Part shown: positions 20,817-30,313 of the stretch, one piece after another
Position numbering within the stretch: position 1 is the first letter of the stretch
Layout of the letters: each line of letters starts with the position of its first letter
Assembly: GCF_000214825.1 (NCBI RefSeq)
Contig: NC_015581.1
Location: 1,116,001-1,180,000 of the forward strand
Source of the DNA: Thiomicrospira cyclica ALM1
Lineage (GTDB): Bacteria > Pseudomonadota > Gammaproteobacteria > Thiomicrospirales > Thiomicrospiraceae
DNA length: 64,000 bases
Direction of reading: 5' to 3'
Program-made: the position numbers and the translations under genes
The notes under the pieces: generated by a model
What the model was told of the DNA's origin: nothing
The model's database searches: none
Seen by the model: the letters and a program-made list of their open reading frames with translations, nothing else

Positions 20817-21251
20817 TTACTTGGTTTCTTTAGTCTCGGTTGATGTCGAGTCAGCAGACTCAGCTGCTTGAACTTCAGCTTTAGTATCAACCTTGGCATC
20901 TGTATCGGCAGATTTACCGGCAATACCGGCAGTTTTTAAGGTACCTTTTGGCAATAGACGGGCAATATTTTGGCGATCTAATTTAACAATCACATTGGGC
21001 GCAATTTCTAGTTCACAAAAAGCCTCATCGAGGTCGCGAATTTTGCCACCAATACCACCGTAGGTTATTACTTCGTCACCTTTTTGAACTTCACCCACTA
21101 ATTTGCGGTGATCTTTAACTTTTTTCTGTTGCGGACGAATCAATAAGAAATAGAAAATAACAAATAACAAAATTAACGGAATAAGGCCTTCCCAGCCCGC
21201 ACCACCTGAACCGCCGCCCTCTGCCATTGCATTGCTAATAAAAAAATCCAT
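20817..21251 (-). CDS. yajC: Sec translocon accessory protein YajC
   Basis: YajC is a small inner-membrane protein associated with SecDF. The 144-residue sequence has one membrane segment (GLIPLILLFVIFYFLLIRP, about residues 23-41) followed by the family signature RPQQKKVKDH and GDEVITYGGIGGKI. The C-terminal 35 residues are a low-complexity A/D/K/T/E tail (KVDTKAEVQAAESADSTS), longer than in E. coli. It sits between tgt and secD in the classic order. Confidence 0.94.
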   Translation of the reverse strand: MDFFISNAMAEGGGSGGAGWEGLIPLILLFVIFYFLLIRPQQKKVKDHRKLVGEVQKGDEVITYGGIGGKIRDLDEAFCELEIAPNVIVKLDRQNIARLLPKGTLKTAGIAGKSADTDAKVDTKAEVQAAESADSTSTETKETK

Positions 21252-21354
21252 GCCCTACTCCTTAAAATTCAAAAATAAATAATCGCCGTATTTTGGCACA
21301 ACTAACCATAAAAATCAGCTTTTTTAATTGCGCTACCCACGCACATCAAGCAAG

Positions 21355-22470
<1,116 letters not shown>

Positions 22471-22533
22471 TTAAATCTTATTCCTGCCTAGATTGTTCAA
22501 TGCGCTTCCGCCCATGTGCCCCGACTCCTTCGG

Positions 22534-22552
22534 CTTTTTGCTGCGCAAAAAG
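22534..22552. repeat. Short hairpin between queA and tgt
   Basis: CTTTTTGC pairs with GCAAAAAG around TGC in the 105-bp queA-tgt gap. It lacks a clear U-tract on the minus strand. It may be an mRNA processing or weak termination signal. Confidence 0.4.
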
Positions 22553-22575
22553 AGGCGTCGCTGGAGCACACCGGC

Positions 22576-23607
22576 TCAGCTCAGAGAAGCTTGGTTAAAT
22601 ACCAACATCGCATCGCCATAACTAAAAAACCGATAGCGTTGTTCTACCGCATGGCGATAAGCATTCATGGTATTGTCATAGCCTGCTAAGGCACTAACGA
22701 GCATGATTAATGTCGATTCCGGCAAATGAAAATTGGTCAATAGCACATCCACCTGCTGAAACTGATAGCCTGGGGTAATAAAAATATCGGTATCGCCAGT
22801 GTAAGGTCGCAGCTCACCATGCTGGGATGCTGACTCTAAACAGCGTACTGAGGTAGTGCCTACCGCAATCACCCGACCGCCTTTGGCTCTTGCCGCCTTG
22901 ACCTGTTCAACCAGGCCTGGTTGCACCTCCAGCCATTCCGAATGCATGGTGTGTTGGTTAATGTCATCCACTTGTACCGGTTTAAACGTACCCGCCCCAA
23001 CGTGCAGGGTGACAAAACCAATATCCGTACCCTTAGCTTTAATTGCGGCTAGGATATCTTCATCAAAATGCAGGCCTGCTGTTGGCGCGGCTACCGCACC
23101 AGGCCTGCTGGCATAAACGGTTTGATAACGGTTTTTATCCGCGTCCGTATCAGCACGCTCAATGTAAGGCGGTAGTGGCATATGGCCATAGGCTTCCACC
23201 CATTCTAGCGGTGTTTTGGTAGGATCAAAGGTAACTAAAAACAACGCCCCTTGTCGCCCAGTCACTTCCACCTCAAAGGCGTCTTCAATAACTAACTTGG
23301 TGCCAGGCTTTGGTGATTTAGACGATCGGATATGACATAAGGCTTGATGATCGCTAATAATGCGCTCGATCAGTAACTCTACTTGACCACCGGTCATTTT
23401 TTTGCCAAACAAGCGTGCCGGAATGACCTTGGTGTTATTAAAGACTAGCAAATCATTCGGCTGGATAAAATCCAGAATATCAACAAACTGCTTGTCGTGA
23501 AGTGCTGTGCCTTGCAGCACCAACAATCGACTAGCTCGACGCTCAGAGGTAGGTTGTTGGGCAATTAAGGCTTCTGGCAAATCAAAATAAAAATCTTGGC
23601 GTTTCAA
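22576..23607 (-). CDS. queA: tRNA preQ1(34) S-adenosylmethionine ribosyltransferase-isomerase
   Basis: QueA transfers and rearranges the ribosyl group of SAM onto preQ1 in tRNA to make epoxyqueuosine. The 343 residues start [19 protein letters not shown] and contain [29 protein letters not shown], and [12 protein letters not shown], all family hallmarks. It is the first gene of the queA-tgt-yajC-secD-secF block. Its coding sequence holds three copies of the CAGGCCTG palindrome (22912, 23071 and 23100). Confidence 0.97.
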   Translation of the reverse strand: MKRQDFYFDLPEALIAQQPTSERRASRLLVLQGTALHDKQFVDILDFIQPNDLLVFNNTKVIPARLFGKKMTGGQVELLIERIISDHQALCHIRSSKSPKPGTKLVIEDAFEVEVTGRQGALFLVTFDPTKTPLEWVEAYGHMPLPPYIERADTDADKNRYQTVYASRPGAVAAPTAGLHFDEDILAAIKAKGTDIGFVTLHVGAGTFKPVQVDDINQHTMHSEWLEVQPGLVEQVKAARAKGGRVIAVGTTSVRCLESASQHGELRPYTGDTDIFITPGYQFQQVDVLLTNFHLPESTLIMLVSALAGYDNTMNAYRHAVEQRYRFFSYGDAMLVFNQASLS

Positions 23608-24300
23608 TGGACTTAACCTATGGTCACTGACAAATAAATTGGCGCTATTTTGACCGATTTAAGCTAAAAACACCAGCCAATAAAAATCCAAAGTAGACTT
23701 CTGTATGATTCTCATCACCAAAAAAACTGTCCTAGAACCATAAAATAATAACGCGATAATATAGAGTTTTATAAAATCATTAACGCGGGGGACAGACATG
23801 TCTCAAATTAATAGGGAGCAGTCAAAATCAAGAATTACCAAGAACCAAAAAATTTTCATTCTTCTTTTTTGTCATAGAGTTTGGTAGCTACTGCCTGCAA
23901 AAGGGTAAAGGCAATCTTCGAAGGATTAGAAAAAAAGCGGACTGCCAGTTTAATACAGAATGTATAGCTAGCACTAATGCAGCACGAGCAAGTTAACGAA
24001 TTGGAATGAATAGCGTGATATTAAGTTATCTTATACCCAAACAGAAAAGACGCAACTGAATATTTTTAACAAATTAATAGCTTATTCAAACATGAGATTT
24101 AAATAAGCATACTTTTGAACAACTAATGAGGAAGTAGGCAATTAGATTTTCTGTAAAACACAATTTTTATTTAACTTATGGGTTAATTACAACAAAAGCT
24201 TTATCTATAGATGCCATAATTAAGGAGTCTTGTAAAGTGGAGACTTTCCTAAGTTGGGGTTCTTTAATTGATTTATCGAAATTGTATGAGATGTTTTCAC
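23608..24300. other. AT-rich gene-poor stretch, possibly decayed mobile DNA
   Basis: No supported gene is seen in these roughly 690 bp. The composition is markedly more AT-rich than the flanks. GGGGGACAGACATGTCTC at 23787-23804 resembles the flanks of REP-associated transposase units seen in other proteobacteria. AAGGAGTCT...AGACTTTCCT at 24222-24250 is an imperfect inverted repeat. No transposase reading frame remains. The queA promoter should lie near the left edge, but I cannot assign boxes. Confidence 0.4.
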
Positions 24301-24338
24301 ACGTCATTCCTTTTTTTAAAAAATTTAAGGAATGACGT
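24301..24338 (-). terminator. Hairpin terminator of the downstream lipoprotein gene
   Basis: ACGTCATTCCTT and AAGGAATGACGT form a perfect 12-bp stem around a T/A-rich loop, 39 bp after the stop of the lipoprotein gene at 24377. The T/A-rich sequence is inside the loop and not after the stem, so termination efficiency is uncertain. Confidence 0.6.
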
Positions 24339-24376
24339 AACGTTATAAAAACCTCTTAAACTCAGGCTTCAAAAGA

Positions 24377-26104
24377 CTATGGTTCAGATGAAAATACTTG
24401 TTCATTAATCGCCTCTGCCGCTATTTTATTGAAAGCACCGGCCATACGTATATAATCATTTAAGTACCAACCACCGTTAATTTTTTCATATGCAGCTCCT
24501 TGATCTTCAATAAAAACTTCTAGTCTAGACTGTCTGTTTTTAATAAAATTTGGCATTTCAAAATAATACAAGAATTCACCCGCTCGAAAGTTATAGTAAG
24601 AATTAACTGCTAAGGTTGTTTCATCACAATTTCCTTTTAGGCAATAATTGATTTTTTCCATATTATCTGAAAACCACCATTCAAACTTAACGCCGTCATT
24701 ATTTTCTTCGACAAACCGCTTCCCATCTTTAAGAAGATCGTTTTTTAAATCTGTTACTGAACCAAGATTTTTATTATCAGCACAGTTAAAATCAAACGTA
24801 TTACTACAATTCAAATCAGCAAGCGAAGGCTCACTACGGCCAATATGTTCAAGACCATACTCATACATAATTGATCCTGGTGGAAAGATAATTCGCTTAG
24901 CAAGTACAACTTCGTCTCTATCAAATTGCCCAAAATAATTTAAGGATGCCATGGAAAAAGTTTTTCCAGATATATCAGTCTCATTAACGTAAGTAATTTT
25001 TGCAAATGCTTTTGTTTCCCCTTCATCCGAATAAACGACCAACTCACCATCAACAAACTCAAAAGGATAATCGAAATTTCCAGACGCTCCTTCAAGGTCT
25101 GCAATGTTCCCCGGGAAGCAACTTGAAAAATTATTCCCCCTTTTACACCTAATGTCGTAACCCACCCCTTGCGTTGCATCAAAATGAATCTTTGTTATGC
25201 CTTCCTCTTTTCCATCTCTATAAATTTCATAAATGAAAGGACTGGTTGTAGTAAATAAATCTAAAAAGTCATTTGTTGAAAGAAATCCTCGGCCTAAACT
25301 GATTTGATTGCGCTCTTGCTTGAGATCTAATTGCTCCTGAAGTTTTGTTTCATTCTTAGTGAACTCCTTAACTCCAGCAGTAATTAATGAATTACGGATT
25401 TCATCTGCATCATTTTGTAACTCATCCACAGTTGAAGAAGATAAATCCTGACCAACTATAACGTCTAGGTACTTTAAGATTGTTTCCTCAGCAAAGGACT
25501 GCTTAGCTAAGCTATCACCTTCTAGTTTTTCAAGATCTTCAGATAGCGAGACAAGCATCCGCGCAATGATTTGTGCGAAGCGATGCGTTTCAGAGTTTTC
25601 ACCCGAATCACTAATAAAGTCATTTAAAACGCTGGCCTCATCTTTGCTTAATAGCTTTGCAATAGATTTTGTTGCAAAATTTAAATTTACACCTCTAGCA
25701 AACATATCTGCCTGAACCATTGTTGTGAGGGGACTAACCACTGCACCTTGACCTGGCGGACTTGTCAGTGAAAAGGAACGTGGAATTAAGTCACCGTTTA
25801 AGTCAGTGTCTGTTGTTGTACCTGCAATAGCTTCCACCACAACAGGAAAATTATTAATCTGAGCTTGTGTTACCCCAGTTATGGTATAAGTGCCATCCGC
25901 CGCCGTGATAGCTCGCGGTTCGTTATCATCACAGACCATATTTCGATTCAGATCTAAACAGACAGTTGCTTGACCAAGATAACCATCTATCGCAACGCCA
26001 GTTATCGATAAAGAATCTGTTCCACCATCACCCCCACCACCTAAACATCCTGAAACTACTAGTATGGGAGCAAATAACAGCGACAGTGTAAATTTATTAC
26101 GCAT
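24377..26104 (-). CDS. Large surface lipoprotein A, candidate T2SS-linked paralog
   Basis: Function is not known. The start at 26104 has AAGGA upstream and begins MRNKFTLSLLFAPILVVSGC, a lipoprotein signal peptide with lipobox VSGC (Cys20) followed by a LGGGGDGG linker. Residues of about 30-100 (GVAIDGYLGQATVCLDLNRN onward) resemble a small beta-sandwich carboxypeptidase-regulatory-like domain. The rest (to residue 575) has a helical stretch (about 130-270) and then a beta-rich, cysteine-containing region. The first roughly 120 codons and the promoter are nearly identical to the paralog at 26328, while the remainder is only distantly alike. Leucine at +2 predicts the outer membrane. It lies downstream of the gsp operon and may be a T2SS substrate (inference). 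Confidence 0.75.
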   Translation of the reverse strand: MRNKFTLSLLFAPILVVSGCLGGGGDGGTDSLSITGVAIDGYLGQATVCLDLNRNMVCDDNEPRAITAADGTYTITGVTQAQINNFPVVVEAIAGTTTDTDLNGDLIPRSFSLTSPPGQGAVVSPLTTMVQADMFARGVNLNFATKSIAKLLSKDEASVLNDFISDSGENSETHRFAQIIARMLVSLSEDLEKLEGDSLAKQSFAEETILKYLDVIVGQDLSSSTVDELQNDADEIRNSLITAGVKEFTKNETKLQEQLDLKQERNQISLGRGFLSTNDFLDLFTTTSPFIYEIYRDGKEEGITKIHFDATQGVGYDIRCKRGNNFSSCFPGNIADLEGASGNFDYPFEFVDGELVVYSDEGETKAFAKITYVNETDISGKTFSMASLNYFGQFDRDEVVLAKRIIFPPGSIMYEYGLEHIGRSEPSLADLNCSNTFDFNCADNKNLGSVTDLKNDLLKDGKRFVEENNDGVKFEWWFSDNMEKINYCLKGNCDETTLAVNSYYNFRAGEFLYYFEMPNFIKNRQSRLEVFIEDQGAAYEKINGGWYLNDYIRMAGAFNKIAAEAINEQVFSSEP

Positions 26105-26145
26105 AGGATTTTCCTTAATTAATACATAAATACTTATACTAGAAC
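25741..26145 (-). repeat. Homogenised 5' segment, copy A
   Basis: This roughly 400-bp segment matches 27710-28114 with about eight differences by my count, without visible indels. It covers the 5' UTR, the ribosome binding site, the signal peptide and about 120 codons, ending abruptly after VVSPLT. Further upstream, similarity to copy B continues at a lower level to about 26230. Confidence 0.85.
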
Positions 26146-26327
26146 AACACGTAGCGTAACTAATGTTTTCAATCAATTACATAATAGCAATAAATCAATC
26201 TTCCGTTTACCAAGCAGACAAACTAATCAAAAATAAATTATTTAGAGTCTTATAGTTTTTTAAATAATTGCACTAAAATTGCACACTATGCATTACTTAA
26301 AATCAATGCATTATGAAATAAATAAAA

Positions 26328-28073
26328 TCACTCAACCACTTGTTCTAACAAATCTTTAATTGCGATATCATTAAAAAAAGAAAAAGGGTTTATAAACTCA
26401 ACCAAAAACCAATCCCTTTCAAACCAGTAAAGTTTATTATTATGCTCAGTAAATATTTGGGCCACAAATCTGCCATCTCTCAAGTATGGCCCCATATCTA
26501 GGTAAGAAATAAAGCTTTTACCTTCCACAAAATGTGACTTCACACTTTTAGTTGTATCACTTTTGCAAGTGTTATTTGTGTTTCTATCACAATAAAAAAT
26601 TGTTTGCAAATCTTCAGAAAACCAAATTAGATTATTATTAGCAGCCTCTCCTTTTGTTCCTTCTTTTGGAAGAAGCATTTTATGGCCTATAACATTGGTT
26701 TCATTATCAAAAGTATGATCATTTTCAGCAGCATCTTCACACTGGTACCATGATGATTCTTTATTATCACAAATTTTCTCATAAGAGGCATTTTGATCAT
26801 TAAGGTCAGGGCCAATCATTGAACGCCACATAAAATCAATACGCTTTGCACCCTCAGAAAAATTAATTTCTTTTGCGTGAATATTTTCGTTAAAACTTTT
26901 GGCCGCTGGATCAAGTCCGCCTAATGTTGTCTGAAGCCCAGACAGGTCATATGAGTTAAACCGTGCAACCTTATGCAAAATACGGTCAGCACCATCAACT
27001 TTAACTTTGAATAAATTACTTTCTACTTCATAGTCATAGTCATTTGTATCATCTTTCCGCACAGGTTGATCTAGTTGTATGCAGCCATCTAACCCATTTA
27101 TTGTGCAGTCTCTTGTAAAGACACTTCCAGAAAAGTTGTCCTCAGGAAAAAAGGAAACTTTCCTTACAGTGTGTCCACTACCATCATACCAAACCTGAAA
27201 TATTCCATCACCATTGCCATAGTCGGATAATAGCTGTTCAAATAAAACCTCACTAACTCGACTTCTAATTTCGATACGATTTTTTTGATCAGCAATTAGA
27301 TCATCTACATTTAAGCCCTCAACTAATGTCAAAGAAGCTTGATCAACTATGATCTGAATCTCATCAATAGTAGGTCGTGATTCATTACTAATTTTTTTAA
27401 TTAGACCCAAAAAACCCTTTGACTGGCTTAGAACCAGTTCATTTACAGAGGATGTAAGATACTGCTGATCCTCTTCATTTGTTATTTTATCTTTTAATTG
27501 GTCCTTTAACCTGGCTTGAAGACGGACAAGCGATTGTGCGGCAACGTGCGCCTGTATATTTCCAGAAACAATAAAGTCACCTATTATATTGTTTCTATTG
27601 TCGATGCTTGAGTCATTAAAGACTAGGCCAGCCACCATTGTTTGCGCATCTTCCAACCTAAAGCCATCATGTACTTTTAAACCGGCAAGGCTGGTTAAAG
27701 GACTCACTACTGCACCTTGACCTGGCGGACTTGTCAGTGAAAAGGAACGTGGAATTAAGTCACCGTTTAAGTCAGTATCTGTTGTTGTACCTGCAATAGC
27801 TTCTACAACAACAGGAAAACTATTAATCTGAGCTTGTGTTACCCCAGTTATGGTATAGGTGCCATCCGCCGCCGTGATAGCTCGCGGTTCGTTATCATCA
27901 CAGACCATATTTCGATTCAGATCTAAACAGACAGTTGCTTGGCCAAGATAACCATCTATCGCAACGCCAGTTATCGATAAAGAATCTGTTCCACCATCCC
28001 CCCCACCACCTAAACATCCTGAAACTACTAGTATGGGAGCAAACAACAGCGACAGTGTAAATTTATTACGCAT
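26328..28073 (-). CDS. Large surface lipoprotein B, paralog of the gene at 24377
   Basis: The start at 28073 (AAGGA upstream) gives 581 residues with the same signal peptide, lipobox VSGC at Cys20 and LGGGGDGG linker as lipoprotein A. Up to VVSPLT the two proteins differ at one residue (N/S). Beyond that they share only scattered positions. Both have a WFSED- or WFSDN-like motif, a cysteine pair, an FxxYxxM segment and W-L near the C-terminus, so they are true paralogs that have diverged. Four or more cysteines in the variable part could form disulfides. I cannot assign a function. The gap to A is 223 bp. Confidence 0.75.
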   Translation of the reverse strand: MRNKFTLSLLFAPILVVSGCLGGGGDGGTDSLSITGVAIDGYLGQATVCLDLNRNMVCDDNEPRAITAADGTYTITGVTQAQINSFPVVVEAIAGTTTDTDLNGDLIPRSFSLTSPPGQGAVVSPLTSLAGLKVHDGFRLEDAQTMVAGLVFNDSSIDNRNNIIGDFIVSGNIQAHVAAQSLVRLQARLKDQLKDKITNEEDQQYLTSSVNELVLSQSKGFLGLIKKISNESRPTIDEIQIIVDQASLTLVEGLNVDDLIADQKNRIEIRSRVSEVLFEQLLSDYGNGDGIFQVWYDGSGHTVRKVSFFPEDNFSGSVFTRDCTINGLDGCIQLDQPVRKDDTNDYDYEVESNLFKVKVDGADRILHKVARFNSYDLSGLQTTLGGLDPAAKSFNENIHAKEINFSEGAKRIDFMWRSMIGPDLNDQNASYEKICDNKESSWYQCEDAAENDHTFDNETNVIGHKMLLPKEGTKGEAANNNLIWFSEDLQTIFYCDRNTNNTCKSDTTKSVKSHFVEGKSFISYLDMGPYLRDGRFVAQIFTEHNNKLYWFERDWFLVEFINPFSFFNDIAIKDLLEQVVE

Positions 28074-28114
28074 AGGATTTTCCTTAATTAATACATAAAT
28101 ACTTATACTATAAT
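27710..28114 (-). repeat. Homogenised 5' segment, copy B
   Basis: This is the partner of 25741-26145, about 98% identical by eye. It joins directly at its upstream end to the 128-bp repeat 28114-28241. Together the shared block of lipoprotein B runs from the gspN-tail fragment through the promoter into codon 120. Confidence 0.85.
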
Positions 28115-28141
28115 AACACACAGCGTAACTGATTTTGTCAA
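28113..28141 (-). promoter_or_regulatory. Shared lipoprotein promoter, copy B
   Basis: On the minus strand TTGACA (28141-28136) is followed after 17 bp by TGTTAT (28118-28113). The spacer contains AGTTACGCT, conserved in all three lipoprotein upstream regions, and the palindrome TTACGTAA lies just upstream of the -35. The corresponding boxes upstream of lipoprotein A are TTGAAA and TGTTGT. Confidence 0.55.
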
Positions 28142-28241
28142 TTAATTACGTAATACTGATAAAGCTATCTTATGCTTACTAAGTAGATAAACTAATGAAA
28201 ACTTTCAAAATTAACATACATCACCACTGCCCGCGCAACTT
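28114..28241. repeat. 128-bp direct repeat, copy 1, with duplicated gspN tail
   Basis: This segment matches 30286-30413 over 128 bp with four mismatches and no gaps. Its right end (28221-28241) is a copy of the last codons of gspN (KLRGQW then stop, here TGA in place of TAA). A gspN fragment 2.2 kb away from gspN shows that the block arose by duplication of the gspN 3' end with the adjoining promoter. Confidence 0.9.
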
Positions 28242-28430
28242 TACAAGTCCTTCATGTACTGTGAACTTGGTTGATACTGAACTTAATAAGCATCATAAAA
28301 AAACTCACCGAAGATCAAAAATGAGCTTTAGTGTCTTGAATTCAGGGGGACAAAAAACAGGCATTAAATTTCTCATGAAATATACGCGCTAAATTTAGGA
28401 TTGGGTTGATGAGGAATTATGAGTTAGTGT
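28242..28430. other. Short intergenic stretch without a supported gene
   Basis: Between the gspN-tail fragment and the hairpin at 28431 I see no gene. An ATG-initiated frame running from 28195 across the repeat border has no ribosome binding site and no recognisable protein pattern. TCAGGGGGACA at 28343-28353 recalls the GGGGGACAGAC sequence at 23787. Confidence 0.4.
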
Positions 28431-28458
28431 TCAACAACAGCCTAGAGGCTGTTGTTGA
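28431..28458 (-). terminator. Hairpin behind the 513-residue secreted protein gene
   Basis: TCAACAACAGCC and GGCTGTTGTTGA form a perfect 12-bp stem around TAGA, 42 bp after the stop. There is no long U-tract on the minus strand, so it may rely on other factors or protect the 3' end. Confidence 0.6.
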
Positions 28459-28500
28459 AATGAAAACACAAACAAGTGACTGCATTAAAAAACGAAAAGA

Positions 28501-30042
28501 TTACTGTAGTTTTCCATTGATTACAGCAGGCAGCAGCCCCTCATAAGATGGGATATCGAGCCTGTTATCTAGTAAAGTTGTGTCTACATTATTTGGTATT
28601 TTACCGGGAAGATCAACTAAATTTAACTCACTACAATCTTTAGCATCAACGGTATCTAATATTTGTACTAACTCCCAAGCCTTTACAACATATTTAGGTT
28701 CATCGTCTCCCGATTTAGTTAATTCAACGCCGTCTTTTAAAACTGCCGGAAATGGAAATTCAAAGTTTAGGACTTTTAGGTCTTTAAAGGGGAACCCCCA
28801 TAGGTTTCCATTTCCCGAGTACTCTAGAAAGAATGTATCGCCATCATATTCATCATCCTTAGATGGATTTCGCGACATCGATTTTGAATCAAACTCAAGC
28901 GTAAACTTTTTGGGCGCTTCAAACGTAATAGCTTCTCCAGATTCATTTGATACAATATAAGGTTGCTGCAAATTATTTTCTTCGTCTCTATTTTCAACAG
29001 TTTCTATTTTAACAGGCGTTTTGATTGCATTACCAGTAACATAATCTATCTTGAACACCTCTTCATTTTCTGTGGGCACTACACCATCCTCTGTCCATAT
29101 ACCCCAGTAACCTATGTAACCATGCTTATTATTGTATATAAATGGGAATCCTGTATTGACCTCAACTTCATTACCTGTTGCTTTTTCATAAACGCCATAT
29201 TCCAGAACAGCAGTACTTACCACGTCCCTCGCTAGACAAGTTAAATCACCATTTAAACCAGAAATGTTATTTGCAAAATTATTACCGTTTTGAACTTTTA
29301 CTCGATTAGATGTGATATCTTCATCCCAAACCAATCCATAATATTCTCTTTCATTTTCATTGTCCGAGTCCCAAGATTCCATTGTAATTGCTAAACCATT
29401 ACGCCCTTTAGGATCTTTTAAAATTTTCGCAGCAGAGGTAAATATTTCATCATCAATAGGTGTAGACTCGAAATATTCAACAAGCATTTGACCATCATCC
29501 CGTTCGCTTGAAGGTATTGCTTTAATAAAACCACCACCAACCTTTTCGCCTACAATGCCATCTGCATCTTGCGCGTACAGATCCCAACGAAGTGTAAAAT
29601 CTTGAAGTGGCTCTGCCTCAGTAGGCTCTTGCGTAATGGTAGCGAAGGCCTTAATTAAAACCAATGAATCTTCACTCAGAGACCAATTTGGTATCCAAGC
29701 TTCAATTTGTTGCGGGGTTGTATTAGAGTCACGTTCTGAATTGACAATAACAAGCTGCTGACTTTGACTTCTATCGCGATACCATGGAATATCTGATCCG
29801 CATCTATTAAAATTGATTAGAGCCGTATATACGCCTTTGTTTAGCATGTCTTGTGCATTAACTTGATCAACCATACATAAAATAGTATTGACGCTGTTTA
29901 AAGCATACGTACCTGGAGTAAAAGTATAGGCAATTTGTTGTGCTTGGCTATAGTCGGTACTTTCACCACGGAAATCAGCATAGGACTGGGAGGAAATCAT
30001 TATTAAAAATGAGCTTGCTAAAAGTGTATATTTAAATTTCAT
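28501..30042 (-). CDS. Secreted protein of unknown function, 513 residues
   Basis: I do not recognise the family. The N-terminus MKFKYTLLASSFLIMISSQS followed by YA-D is a clear Sec signal peptide, so the mature protein begins near residue 23. The sequence is acidic and predicted beta-rich, with few cysteines (about five) and segments such as GFPFIYNNKHGYIGYWGIW and FFLEYSGNGNLWGFPFKDL. No membrane segment follows the signal. It lies 23 bp downstream of the small lipoprotein gene, so the two probably form one transcript driven by the promoter at 30285-30313. Its place behind the T2SS operon makes it a candidate export substrate (inference). Confidence 0.7.
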   Translation of the reverse strand: MKFKYTLLASSFLIMISSQSYADFRGESTDYSQAQQIAYTFTPGTYALNSVNTILCMVDQVNAQDMLNKGVYTALINFNRCGSDIPWYRDRSQSQQLVIVNSERDSNTTPQQIEAWIPNWSLSEDSLVLIKAFATITQEPTEAEPLQDFTLRWDLYAQDADGIVGEKVGGGFIKAIPSSERDDGQMLVEYFESTPIDDEIFTSAAKILKDPKGRNGLAITMESWDSDNENEREYYGLVWDEDITSNRVKVQNGNNFANNISGLNGDLTCLARDVVSTAVLEYGVYEKATGNEVEVNTGFPFIYNNKHGYIGYWGIWTEDGVVPTENEEVFKIDYVTGNAIKTPVKIETVENRDEENNLQQPYIVSNESGEAITFEAPKKFTLEFDSKSMSRNPSKDDEYDGDTFFLEYSGNGNLWGFPFKDLKVLNFEFPFPAVLKDGVELTKSGDDEPKYVVKAWELVQILDTVDAKDCSELNLVDLPGKIPNNVDTTLLDNRLDIPSYEGLLPAVINGKLQ

Positions 30043-30065
30043 AACCTGTTTACTCTGTAAATTAA

Positions 30066-30242
30066 TTAATCAGCTTGCGCATCAACTATCGTAACTAACG
30101 AGGGAGTTTTTAAACCCTGAATTTCTGAAGTGGCATCTTGAGAAGAGCCTGATGAGGGAGAGTCTGAACCACCACCGCCAAGGCAGCCCGACAATAAAAT
30201 TGCGAACCCAAAAAAAATAGCAAGTAAATAGTTTTTAGTCAT
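30066..30242 (-). CDS. Small lipoprotein, 58 residues
   Basis: A short gene begins ATG at 30242 with AGGGAAA upstream. It encodes MTKNYLLAIFFGFAILLSGC followed by LGGGGSDSPSSG and a 25-residue tail ending VTIVDAQAD, with the stop at 30066. The lipobox LSGC (Cys20) and LGGGG linker match those of the two large lipoproteins, but the downstream domains are absent. It may be an independent partner of the 513-residue secreted protein or a shortened member of the lipoprotein set. The +2 leucine predicts outer-membrane targeting. Function is unknown. Confidence 0.75.
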   Translation of the reverse strand: MTKNYLLAIFFGFAILLSGCLGGGGSDSPSSGSSQDATSEIQGLKTPSLVTIVDAQAD

Positions 30243-30284
30243 AGTGATGATTTCCCTAACTTTTCAATTAATCTTTATTTTAGA

Positions 30285-30313
30285 GTAACACATAGCGTAA
30301 CTGATTTTGTCAA
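30285..30313 (-). promoter_or_regulatory. Shared lipoprotein promoter, copy C
   Basis: On the minus strand TTGACA (30313-30308) is followed after 17 bp by TGTTAC (30290-30285), the same element as at 28113-28141, here driving the small lipoprotein and the 513-residue protein. The upstream TTACGTAA is conserved. Confidence 0.55.

Noticed and set aside
28195-28392. A 65-codon plus-strand frame overlapping the 128-bp repeat
   Set aside because: It starts inside the repeat and the gspN-tail fragment, has no ribosome binding site, and looks like no known protein.
30066-30242. The small lipoprotein as the T2SS pilotin GspS
   Set aside because: The mature peptide of about 39 residues has no resemblance to pilotins, which are larger helical or TPR-like proteins.
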